Notes under the pieces: generated by a model | The model's database searches: none | Seen by the model: the letters and a program-made list of their open reading frames with translations, nothing else | What the model was told of the DNA's origin: nothing | In this document: positions 55,597 to 64,000 of the stretch, piece after piece | Layout of the letters: the number at the start of each line of letters is the position of its first letter | Position numbering within the stretch: position 1 is the stretch's first letter | Program-made: the position numbers and the translations under genes | NCBI GenBank assembly: GCA_021292105.1 | Contig: CM037870.1 | Coordinates: 61,902,167-61,966,166 of the forward strand | Direction: 5' to 3' | DNA length: 64,000 nucleotides | From: Anadara kagoshimensis | Taxonomy: Eukaryota; Mollusca; Bivalvia; Arcoida; Arcidae

Positions 55597-55655
55597 ATAT
55601 AACTACTAGAAGAACGGGAGAAGTTACAACAGAAGAAACAGCAGACAGTTTACAG
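55597..55655 (+). CDS. SVIL: Supervillin-like gene, exon 5 (59 bp)
   Basis: A CTATTTTAG acceptor and a CAG|GTAAGT donor bound 59 bases. AT completes the split Asp codon from exon 4, then ITTRRTGEVTTEETADSLQ is read without a stop. Phase, strong donor and a fitting join on both sides are the support. There is no domain, and the segment is too short for its own identification. Confidence 0.62.
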
Positions 55656-55735
55656 GTAAGTGTGCAATAACACAATAACAGTGAAACCTTGATAACTCAA
55701 AGTGCATTGTGTCTTAATTTTGACTTCATTTTATC

Positions 55736-55963
55736 CAAGGGAGTCTCATTGGCAGAATGCATCTGAAGCAAGTGCTTAGGGATTGCAACATCTTTCAGTA
55801 TCTGGGTTCCGATCCCACTAGGGCAGATCCTAGGGTGAGAAAGTTTATCAGTTTCCTTGCAGTTTTCCAGGTACTCCAGTTTCCTCTACCACTTATATCA
55901 GTTGGAGAATTTATCTTCACTCAGGTGTATAAACTAAAGCATTACTCCACTCTACTTCTGACA
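55736..55963 (+). mobile_element. SINE-A, full length
   Basis: CAAGGGAGTCTCATTGGC head, TATCTGGGTTCCGATCCCAC B box, GGGCAGATCCTAGGGTGAG, AAAGTTTATCAGTTTCC, CCAGGTACTCCAGTTTCC, TCCTCTACCACTTATATC and GCATTACTCCACTCTAC follow in the SINE-A order. Confidence 0.82.
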
Positions 55964-56577
55964 ATTAACTATAAATTGTTCATAAAAATTCATGATGTCC
56001 AATTTATCCAGGAATTACTGGTTGTAATTTCAAACTATTAACAAATAAAAAAAAAACTTTGGGACAAAACAATGACTTTAAATTAATTCTGGTAATAAAG
56101 AAAATGATTTTTGAATTATCAATGTTTTACTGTAGATGCTAGAACTCTCAAGAGTCCCTATGAATATCTAAATTATTGCAAAAAGGTTGAAGTTTTTTAA
56201 GGTCACAAACTAAAACTTGTACCTGGCTTGAAAAAAATTATATTGCAAAACACTAGATGACATTGAAAATTTACAGTAAAATGCTAGAATTATGCCTTGT
56301 ATTCATAGCAATTCATATGATAATCTTCAAATTTAGTCTTTTCCTAGACCTGCATGTTTAATATCAAGCATAATGTGTATTGCATTTGCATTTGTAGTAG
56401 TAACATTTTATTTTATATCAAGTTTGTTTGGTGTGTTCAGTGTTAACAAATTGTAAAACATGTCTGATCTGATATGGGATTTCTGGATTCCTTTATCAAG
56501 AATTAATCTGCTTTTTTAAGTAATAAACAATATTTGCGTATATTTCATATATATTCTGTATAAGAAACTCACCCTAG

Positions 56578-56883
56578 AGAGTCTCTAGACCTGTTTTGAT
56601 AGAGTTCTCACTGAGCCACAATCTAAGACATGAAAAAAGTGGCCATTTTTTGCTAAGCACTCCAAATCTTGAAATGAAAGCAGCCAGGGAGTCATTCAGA
56701 AGAGACCTTAAAAATTGATGCCACATTTCACAGCAGGTGTGGCACAATAAAGAACTCTCTTTGCACATTGCCCTGAATGCACTGCAAAGGCACTTTACTC
56801 ATAGCTGGTGATGTCTTGATATAAGTGAAATATTCTTGACTGGAACATGAAACCAGTCAATCAATCAATCAATCAATCAATTT
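56578..56883 (+). mobile_element. SINE-B with (CAAT)n tail
   Basis: The head is decayed (GAGTTCTCACTGAGCC). The body is clear: CTAAGACATGAAAAAAGTGG, TTTGCTAAGCACTCC, TTGATGCCACATTTCACAGC, AAGAACTCTCTTTGCAC and CATAGCTGGTGATGTCTTGA. The tail is TATAAGTGAAATATTCTTGA, CTGGAACATGAAACC, then five or six CAAT units. Confidence 0.88.
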
Positions 56884-57900
56884 ACACCTGTTAATTGCAA
56901 ACCTTATACATATGGTTTATAAAGAGGTGGTCACTATATGGTGGCAATAAGCTTTACTAAAATATATTTTGTTTTTAATTGCTTCTGTTGTGAAATGACA
57001 TTGGTCAACTTGCTGACCTTTCTAAACCACCACCTTTAATTGAACAAGGTGAAAAATTGAAGTCTTACAGCTAGATGTTTGGTCAATTGACCATACCTTA
57101 CAGGGCATTTTAACACCAGTATTGTACATAAACTTCCCCTATAAAGTCTGGTATAGTGTTGGTTTATTACAGACAGACTCCATCTTAAACAAATCAAGTA
57201 CAACCTTAAATAGTTATAAAATGCAAATTTACAATCATACCACACCCCAGTGTTTATCAGTAATAGAAATATACACATGTATATGATTAAATCTCAGTTT
57301 TTGAACCAGGAGTATCTATGATTAGTGCCTTATTTAGCCCTCAAATTTCAATTAAAAAATAGACATTTGATTTACATTTGAAGTCAAAATTGGAATCCAG
57401 TCTTGGTTTATTTCTATCAAAATGACATCTACCGGTATCATTGTAATGTTTGATAACTGATGATGTATGATGTTTTCCTATATGGCTTAAGATAAAATTA
57501 TATAATATAAAACATGGTTTTGTCTGAAGAGTTAATAACATTAATTCTAAAAAATGCTCAAGGGATAGATTGTGAATTGGTGGCACTGAAGATACTATAG
57601 AACAGGGCCCACCATATATTTGGTCAACCTTGACAGAGTTATCCCCCTTATATACAATTTTATTTTAGTGCAGTCCCTCAAACATCAACCATATATTTTA
57701 GCAAAGTTGGACAGAGTTATCCACCTTATATAAAATTTTATTTCGGTGCAGTCCCTCAAACATTCATTTGGTCAATCAGACAATCATATATTTTAGCCAA
57801 GTTCAACAGAGTTATCCTCCTTATAAAATTTTATGCAGTGCATTTGCTCAACCATTCATTACACCATTTGTTAATTTTAGTATTTATCATTTTTTGACAG

Positions 57901-58077
57901 GTTCACAATACACATTCTCATAGTCATTCAACAAATAATCACTATGACAACACCCTGCATGATAATAATTCCCAGCATGCAAATGGAAACACCCAGCATG
58001 CAGCAGGAAGAGCAGTTCATTCTTCTGCATTAGATCATAAGTCTGTGTTGCCTTCAAAATTTAATATACCATCCAGG
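57901..58077 (+). CDS. SVIL: Supervillin-like gene, exon 6: His/Asn-rich segment
   Basis: TTTTTTGACAG and AGG|GTAAGT bound exactly 59 codons in phase 0. They read VHNTHSHSHSTNNHYDN, then TLHDNNSQHANGNTQHAAGR and KSVLPSKFNIPSR. The segment is rich in His and Asn (more than ten of each) and probably disordered. It joins exon 5 and exon 7 without splitting codons, so it could be skipped without a frame change. Function is unknown. Confidence 0.75.
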
Positions 58078-58526
58078 GTAAGTCTTTATGGAATCCAGAA
58101 TTTACAGCATTGTGAAAGAGCCATGAATGGCAAGGGTTTTATATCTGCAAGACTAAGAGGAGCTACACATTTGCAGCAATTATCATTTTTATTATTTTAA
58201 TACAGATTCAATTTTATTTCAATGTAGCCAATTTTGTTTTATTAATCAATATGTTTTATGCTTTATAATAGCATTCATTGTATTTGCCTGCTATACATAT
58301 TATGGCTACAAACCAACACACATGTTTTATTTGAATTTGAACTAAAACTGAGCCTGATAAGCCGATTTCAAATTATCTTGTGTAAAATTATCATGCTTAT
58401 CATATGAGAAGTCTTGGAAAATATCAAAGTCATTGCTCCAGCATTTGAATATTTAAATTGAATTTTTTTCTATTAAATCTGTATTTGCGCTTATCACAGC
58501 ATGCAGGTAAACCCTAATTTGTACCA

Positions 58527-58768
58527 AGGGGTCTCAATATGCTGAGTGGTTTAAAGTGTGCACTTACAAATCACAGTACTGTCCATTCACTGCTTAGGTT
58601 TTAATCCCACTTCCCGGTCCTAGTGTGAGAAACTTTGTTAGTTCACTTGCTGACAGTGTGTTGTTTTTTTCTGGACACTCCAGTTTCCTCCACCTTTCCA
58701 GAACTGACCAACTAGATTGTAAGTGAAAGAATCTTGGCTTGGGCAAAAAACACTATTACTCCATTCCA
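58527..58768 (+). mobile_element. SINE-A, full length
   Basis: GGGGTCTCAATATGCTGAGTG head with TGAGTGGTTTAAAGTG (A box). The B box is decayed (TTAGGTTTTAATCCCAC). The body is CCTAGTGTGAGAAACTTTG, TTAGTTCACTTGCTG, TTCTGGACACTCCAGTTTCC, TCCACCTTTCCAGAACTGAC. The tail is AAGTGAAAGAATCTTGGCTT, AACACTATTACTCC. Confidence 0.88.
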
Positions 58769-59118
58769 ATATACCCCCATTGTGTACTGGTAATCTTTTG
58801 CATTATGTTGTCAAAATGTTTATCATACCATCCTGTCAAGGTCAGAACCACAAACCATATAATTATTAGTTCTGCTATTTCTTTTATTTTTGTGATTTTT
58901 CCAAAAAATCATCACCATGGTTACCTACAAGAATAAATGTATTATCCTGATCAGTGATCAGTCTCTCTGTAATACTTGGCTGCCATCTTGTGACAGAAAT
59001 ACCAGGTGTGTGGGTAAATCGGTGATGAGGTAACAGATAAATCATCAATTAATGGGAAACCTATCAGTCAAGGGCAGTCAAATTCTGAATCCATGGTGTA
59101 GAGGTCATTGTTCTTCTT

Positions 59119-59119
59119 C

Positions 59120-59182
<63 letters not shown>

Positions 59183-59183
59183 T
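59119..59183. repeat. (ATTT)n microsatellite
   Basis: About 16 uninterrupted TTTA units, which translate into meaningless repeats of Leu, Phe, Ile and Tyr. Confidence 0.96.
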
Positions 59184-59318
59184 TTTCAAGTTGTGTATTC
59201 ATTATTTTTTGTGATTTATGCATACATGCATGTGAAATAGAAGAGAGTTAGAGAGAGAATTTCAGTGTAACCCAGTGCATGTTTTGATATGTATTTTAAT
59301 TTTGAGAAAGGGAAGAAA

Positions 59319-59323
59319 GGGGG

Positions 59324-59360
<37 letters not shown>
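59319..59360. repeat. G run and (GA)n microsatellite
   Basis: GGGGGG precedes about 16 GA units. Related short GAGAGA runs lie near 59241 and 59392. Confidence 0.93.
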
Positions 59361-59363
<3 letters not shown>

Positions 59364-59536
59364 TTTTGTGCTTGCATGCATGTGAAATAAGAGAGAGAAA
59401 ACGAGATGTGTGTTTTTTGAGAAAGAGGGCCAGAGAGGTTTAAAATATTAGTGGGGATATGAAGTACACATATTGGAGATAATTTAATAAATATTCTTCA
59501 AGTTCCTTTACTCCATGTATATATTGTATATTTCAG

Positions 59537-60996
59537 GTTTTATCTGGGATTTCTAAATTTTCTAATGAGAGTGCTGATAAATCAAAGGAAACTACAAAGA
59601 AGGAGGAAGACAGAACTCCAAGGAAAATAGCACGCCAGAAAGACTTTTCGTCCCTGCTACAAAAATTTTCTAGTTCCGATCAATCAGGTTCGGAAAATGA
59701 ACAAGGACAGACTTCTCCAAGACGGAAATTTGGTTTACATCGACAGGAAGCTTATGCGTTAAACAGTAGTGACGATTCTGGTGTTGAAGGGTCCAGAAGG
59801 ACACCAGAAAGGACACAAAGTTTACGTCTAAAAAAGTCTCCCTCACCAGAACAAAATATGGAAACTAAGGGTGTTCAACGAGCAGGAAGTTTTAAATCAG
59901 AATTCATGAGGAGGAGTTATAGTCCTAAATCTGAAATGCGTGAAAGATTAGCGGCACAATCAGATAAACCAACAGAAGAATTGGCTTCTGTTCTTAACAA
60001 GCGACATCAGGTTGTTGATGAACAAGATAAAATAGGACAAGAGATGGAACGACAAAAAATCTCTGATAAAACTATTGAAAAGGAAAGTAACCTGACATCT
60101 GCTGCTGAAGTTGAGGAAGTTATAGCTGATTCTGAAGTAGCCGCTGCTCTTAGATCACGCAGGAAAGTAATGGATGTCAATACCGTTACTGACGAGCCTA
60201 AATTAGGGTCAAAGGTCATCTCATCTCACGAATCATCCAATAAAACTTCATCTCATCAGGATGAAAAATCAAAAACTGTCATTGCTAGTTCTGAGGAAAC
60301 CAAGTTAGAACTGGCAGACATCGATACAAGTTTAGCTGTACTTAATGCTGTCACAGAAAACATCTTAGAAAGTGATGACAATGTTAAAAGTCGGGAAAGT
60401 AAAACACTGGCTGATAACTTGTCAAAAGTACATGTTGATTCTCCAGAAGAAGTTGTGCAATTCATTAAAGACATTCAGAAATCTCCAGAGGTTTCAAAAT
60501 CAGTGCAATCAGTAAAAGAAGTTCAAAGTGAAAATTGGGAGCCAAACACCCTCTATGCACCATCCAAATCATCAGTAACTCAATCAGAAAAATTGTCATC
60601 AAAAATAGAAGTTAATAAAAAAGATACACAAGAGAAATCCACAGAACTTAGTTCAAGGAGTAAATTATCTGTAATGAAAGAGAAATTTGCTTCTCCTGTC
60701 TCTAATGTTTCATCACCGTCATCATCACTGTCATCATCGAAGCCGTCATCAGTAATGTCATCATTAGCTAAGTCATCAAGTTTAAAAAGAACTGAATCAG
60801 TTGGTCGCTCTGAGTCTATGGATCACCGACCAAAGGGTATATTAAAACGAACTCCGTCCTTAAAACAATCAGGAATTATTGTAGATCCAGAATTAGCCAA
60901 TATTTTACAAAAGCGCAGAATTCAGCAAGGTGATGTGGAAGAGGAAGGTGATTCCACTGGAATATCAGTGGAAAAAGACATACAGGAAACTCTCAG
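59537..60996 (+). CDS. SVIL: Supervillin-like gene, exon 7 (1.46 kb), intact reading frame
   Basis: GTATATTTCAG and CTCAG|GTGAGA bound 486 codons plus two bases, open throughout. The sequence is disordered and basic/Ser-rich: DFSSLLQKFSSSDQSGSE, SPRRKFGLHRQEAYALNSSD, RTQSLRLKKSPSPEQ, and a Ser-rich block near 60700-60790. A short motif recurs three times: ELASVLNKRHQVVD (59979-60020), VAAALRSRRKVMD (60139-60177) and ELANILQKRRIQQ (60890-60930). HRPKGILKRTPSLKQ resembles the region around RSILKSQ in human supervillin, which supports the gene assignment weakly. Several R-x-x-S sites (RTQS, KRTES, KRTPS) would suit basophilic kinases or 14-3-3 binding, by inference. Confidence 0.92.
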
Positions 60997-61104
60997 GTGA
61001 GAATATTAGTATGTTGTAATGGTGTTTAATGTTAGATGGTACAGATGTTCTCACTAGTATGTTGCACCTTGGCCTGATTGTGAGTCTATTTTTTTTTATT
61101 TCAG

Positions 61105-61189
61105 TAATGAAGTTAGAAATGATGTGACATATAGTCATATAATACTGGTATTAAGGAATTCTTGTTTTGTTTTTGCTTTTGAAATATGA
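61105..61189 (+). CDS. Possible alternative terminal exon (low support)
   Basis: A strong acceptor (nine T, then ATTTCAG) precedes 61105. Joined to the AG left by exon 7 it reads SNEVRNDVTYSHIILVLRN, then SCFVFAFEI and a stop at 61187-61189. This would give a short isoform ending before the gelsolin-like part. No polyadenylation signal (AATAAA) follows closely, so it may equally be chance. Confidence 0.2.
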
Positions 61190-61341
61190 AAACAAGCTAA
61201 AGCCGTAAAGAAATTTCTCAAAATACACCAATTTACAGGTCTCTTTCAAAGGTGTGGATATGATATCATTACACATATGTACATGTGTGAACTTACAGAA
61301 TGTTTCAGTTAAAGGGAGACAACTTCAACTTGCATACAGTG

Positions 61342-61500
61342 AAATGGAGTGGAGTAATGGTGTTTATACCCCAGTCAAGATTTTTTCATTTATATCAAGA
61401 TACTAGTAGTCAGTTCAGGGATAGGGGTAGAAACCAGAATACTCAGGGAAAATCACTAACTTTTAGCAAGTTAACCGACAAACTTTCTCAATATTATGTT
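61342..61500 (-). mobile_element. SINE-A, 3' two thirds
   Basis: GGAGTGGAGTAATGGTG, TTTATACCCCAGTCAAG, AGTCAGTTCAGGGATAGG, AACCAGAATACTCAGGG, TTTTAGCAAGTTAACCGAC and AAACTTTCTCAATATTA follow SINE-A on the minus strand. Confidence 0.85.
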
Positions 61501-61677
61501 ATGCCATGGTGAGAGTGCATTAATATACTATGTACTTGTATATATATATATTATTTATATAAAAAATAATAATATTGAATCTGTTAAACATTATAACCTA
61601 TTATCCATTCCATCCTTCACTTTGGATGAAAAAGGACACTACAATGATAAGAGCACATGCTATTTTTATAGACATCT

Positions 61678-61900
61678 GAATGAGGAACCTCAGTGGTCAC
61701 TCTTACTGATTACAGCACCTTATCATGGCTTAGGTTCAAATCCCACTGAGGATGGATCATAGTTTGACAGTTTGTCAGTTGGTTTGCCGAAGATCGGTGG
61801 TTTTCTCCACATGCACTCAAGTTTCCTCCACCATCCCAGAATTTACCACCTAAGTAAATGAATTTTGACTGAGGCATAAAACACATTTACTCCACTCTAT
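61678..61900 (+). mobile_element. SINE-A, full length
   Basis: GAGGAACCTCAGTGGTCAC head, TTAGGTTCAAATCCCACTG B box, GGATGGATCATAGTTTGAC, TTGGTTTGCCGAAGATCGG, GGTTTTCTCCACATGCAC, AGTTTCCTCCACCATCCC and ATAAAACACATTTACTCCAC follow in order. Confidence 0.85.
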
Positions 61901-62457
61901 TTCAGTCCTAAGTAGGTGTCTGTTTTATTATTCTTCTGATTCACATGAAGATAATGTAGCACATTTGGCAACAACTCTCCCTCCATGTCTGTTCTGTCAT
62001 CAGAAATGTTTTGGCACGGCTTCAGTTTGGATTGAAGTACATTCTTATATTTGTTAGCTTTAGTTACAGAGGAAATGAGATTAGCTCATTACTAGAAGGT
62101 GTGACATAGAAGATGTTGAAATTAATTATTTTTACTGCCATATGAGATGATGTAATGGTATTTTTATTGTGTGTACATGTAACATCCATTTATTGGTACA
62201 TGTGTTTTTATGTTTCATAAATGAATCTTTAATAATATTTGCTGGTATTCTCTGATTTGAAATTTTTATTACAGTATTTCCTCGATTAAAATCTGCACTA
62301 AAACTTTCTCGACAAAATTAAAAAAAAATAATAATAAATTAAATAAAAAAAATAAATAAATAAAAATTTGAGAAAGGTTGGTGGGTTGAGGGTGAAATTG
62401 TCTGTCTAGGATTAAATGAACAATGAAAATACAAATGTTGATGAAGTGAAGTTGAGT

Positions 62458-62675
62458 ACCTGGGGTAGTGGTGATTTATCTTCCAGTCAAGAATCTTTCA
62501 CTTATATTCAGTTGACCAGTACTGGGATAAGGAATATAATTGGAGTAAAAAAAACATCAATCTTTAGCTAGCAAACTGACAAACATTTTGACATGGAAGT
62601 GTCTGTGTGGGGTTCAAAGCTAGACAGTAAAAGGCACAATGATCTGTGAGTTACACTGTAGATCACTTGGTCCTG
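62458..62675 (-). mobile_element. SINE-A, full length, diverged
   Basis: TTCCAGTCAAGAATCTTTC, AGTTGACCAGTACTGGG, CTTTAGCTAGCAAACTGAC, AAACATTTTGACATGG, GTGGGGTTCAAAGCTAG (B box) and GTAGATCACTTGGTCC (A box side) follow on the minus strand. Confidence 0.78.
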
Positions 62676-63097
62676 TAATAAAGCAGAACCTTTTTGGTTG
62701 AAATATGCCCAGAGACCTTAAAACGCAGGTCTAAATGGATAAGTGGCCTTTAACTATAGTGGGATGTCATGTTCATAGAAATCTTTGGCTATAGTATAAG
62801 GGAGAAAACTCTTACAACATTCCATGCACAGGAGGCCAAGTTATGCAAACTAAATATAGCTTAGTATATGCTCCCTGCCCATGGTTTTATAAGAATTAAG
62901 ACAATTTTCTGATAATTAAGGATTTGCTGATTTAATAATTGACAAAAAATCTAAAACCATATTATTATACTGTAGTATATTGTTATGTGGAGAAGACACA
63001 GGGTAAGCATCCAGCCATTGATATTTGTCTGTTTTACAGAATTTTTTATACTTTTGCCTCCTGATTTTACCATTGTCATACTGTTTATATTCGCTCA

Positions 63098-63346
63098 TCT
63101 GCTGTACATTGAATTTGCTCAACTGCTGTACATTGAATTTGCTCAACCCATGTGGATTTGCTTGTCTGCTGTTAATTGGACTTGCTCATCCACTGTAAAT
63201 TGGACTTGCTCGTCTGCTGTAAATTAGACTTGCTCATCCACAGTACATTGAATTTGTTTGTCCAATTTACATTGGATTTGCTCAACCGCGTAGATTTGCT
63301 TGTCTGCTGTAAATTGGACTTGCTCATCCACAGTACATTGGATTTG
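63098..63346. repeat. Degenerate ~24-bp minisatellite
   Basis: GCTGTACATTGAATTTGCTC and variants (GCTGTAAATTGGACTTGCTC, CAGTACATTGGATTTG) recur about ten times at about 24-bp spacing. As 24 is a multiple of three, both strands show short repetitive open frames without meaning. Confidence 0.9.
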
Positions 63347-63608
63347 GTAACCTTTATTTTGTTTCCATCAATACAATGTATTTTGTATTTGTATATTGTT
63401 GCCATATCATTTGTCAATTTTGACTTGCCATTCCTCTACCCTAAAAAACCAGAAGACTTTACCTTGTAATTGTATTTATCCCACATATTGTTTAATGTTG
63501 TAGAGAGATTGTTGTGTGTCAATCATGAAAAATATGTGATTACATAGGCATTTAGCAGTCAAGATTGCTGTAACTAAAGTGTCTACCATAGTATTTGCTT
63601 CATTTTAG

Positions 63609-63715
63609 AAGATCAAAACTTTTTCACATTAGGATTTGTCTGGAATGAGATTCAATATAGGCCAGTGAGAAGCATGGTGTTCTATATATTAGTGCTCTAG
63701 ACCATTCGGCTGCTT
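63609..63715 (-). mobile_element. SINE-A head part
   Basis: TCACATTAGGATTTGTCTGG, AATGAGATTCAATATAGG (decayed B box), GTGAGAAGCATGGTGTTC and GCTCTAGACCATTCGGCTGC correspond to the SINE-A head read on the minus strand. Confidence 0.65.
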
Positions 63716-63992
63716 AAATTTGGCCATTACAAGCTTCAGGAAACTTTAAGATTTACATTTAGGTAGCCATAGAACCTGTTTTTTATCAGCTGTAATTACT
63801 GTTGTCAGTTTTTGTAGATGTTGTAGTTAGTATATAATATTGAATCATTGTTAGTGCTAAGCTCTTTTCATGCTACATCACCCGGTACCTACAAACTAGC
63901 TATATTAGTAAACATTTTAAAGCAGACATTTTAGATTTCATTAATCATAAAATTCAAAAATGTTCTTTATTTTGAAATCCTTGTCTCTGCAG

Positions 63993-64000
63993 TAGTCGTT
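63993..64000 (+). CDS. SVIL: Possible start of the next supervillin-like exon, cut by the window edge
   Basis: TCCTTGTCTCTGCAG is a strong acceptor. The AG left by exon 7 plus T gives Ser, then Ser and Arg, keeping the frame open for the eight bases visible. The codon phase fits, but eight bases cannot prove it. Confidence 0.4.

Larger units (their letters stand above)
55656..57900 (+). other. Intron between exons 5 and 6 (2.2 kb)
   Basis: It contains a SINE-A (55736-55963) and a SINE-B with a CAAT tail (56578-56883). At 57610-57850 there are three diverged copies of a ~75-bp phrase (GACAGAGTTATCC, CAGTCCCTCAAACAT). In the 55970-56570 and 56890-57600 stretches I see nothing beyond AT-rich sequence and an inverted CAGTAAAACCT-type motif near 56925. 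Confidence 0.7.
58078..59536 (+). other. Intron between exons 6 and 7 (1.5 kb)
   Basis: It holds a SINE-A (58527-58768), an (ATTT)n tract (59119-59183) and a (GA)n tract (59327-59360). The first 450 bases show no recognised element. Confidence 0.75.
60997..63992 (+). other. Last intron in the window (3 kb)
   Basis: It starts GTGAGA and probably ends at TTGTCTCTGCAG (63992). It contains three larger SINE-A copies (61342-61500, 61678-61900, 62458-62675), a SINE-A head (63609-63715) and a 24-bp minisatellite (63098-63346). A possible alternative terminal exon lies at 61105-61189. In 61905-62455 and 62680-63095 I see only AT-rich DNA. Confidence 0.65.

Noticed and set aside
59052-59240. An open frame with LFIY repeats that looks like a membrane segment
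   Set aside because: It is the (ATTT)n microsatellite.

Overview
The window looks like a piece of a lophotrochozoan genome, most likely a bivalve mollusc. The evidence is an AT-rich background, one very long gene with introns up to 36 kb, several tRNA-derived SINE families, and two rolling-circle-type elements with ~145-bp tandem cores of the kind common in bivalves. No bacterial, viral or organellar gene was recognised, and no reverse transcriptase or transposase reading frame.

The only protein-coding gene I can support runs left to right through the whole window. I join seven internal exons by splice sites and matching codon phase: 2460-2567, 3289-3663, 7451-12217, 18986-19543, 55597-55655, 57901-58077 and 59537-60996. 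The last bases (from 63993) may be the start of the next exon. Together they encode about 2,500 residues of mostly disordered, charged sequence. Exon 3 carries a segment (SRAERIAKYREERKKQLA, about 9549-9602) that closely matches the conserved N-terminal motif of supervillin, the membrane-associated actin and myosin II binding protein. I therefore call this the N-terminal part of a supervillin-like gene. The gelsolin/villin-like repeats and headpiece expected at the C-terminus would lie to the right of the window, and the start codon to the left. Exons 2, 3 and 4 contain about eleven reading-frame shifts while exons 5-7 contain none; clustered draft-assembly indels are the likeliest reason.

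Everything else is intron or upstream DNA made of repeats. 1-760 is a 69-bp satellite. The 3.7-5.9 kb region and the 25.7-27.7 kb region hold three tandem arrays (69, 80 and 75 bp) that each look like an amplified 3' end of the same SINE (called SINE-A here). The 31.6-34.0 and 36.7-38.6 kb regions hold two related Helentron-like elements whose core monomers each carry a composite nuclear-receptor-like site. Three SINE families are seen: SINE-A (Leu/Ser tRNA-like head), SINE-B (Ala tRNA-like head) and SINE-C (Arg tRNA-like head), with several nested insertions that order them in time. Two families of short inverted-repeat elements (MITE-1, MITE-2) and a fold-back element with three CRE-like sites complete the picture.

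All family assignments rest on reading the sequence and recalled family knowledge. No search or alignment program was run, and repeat boundaries are good to about 5-20 bases.
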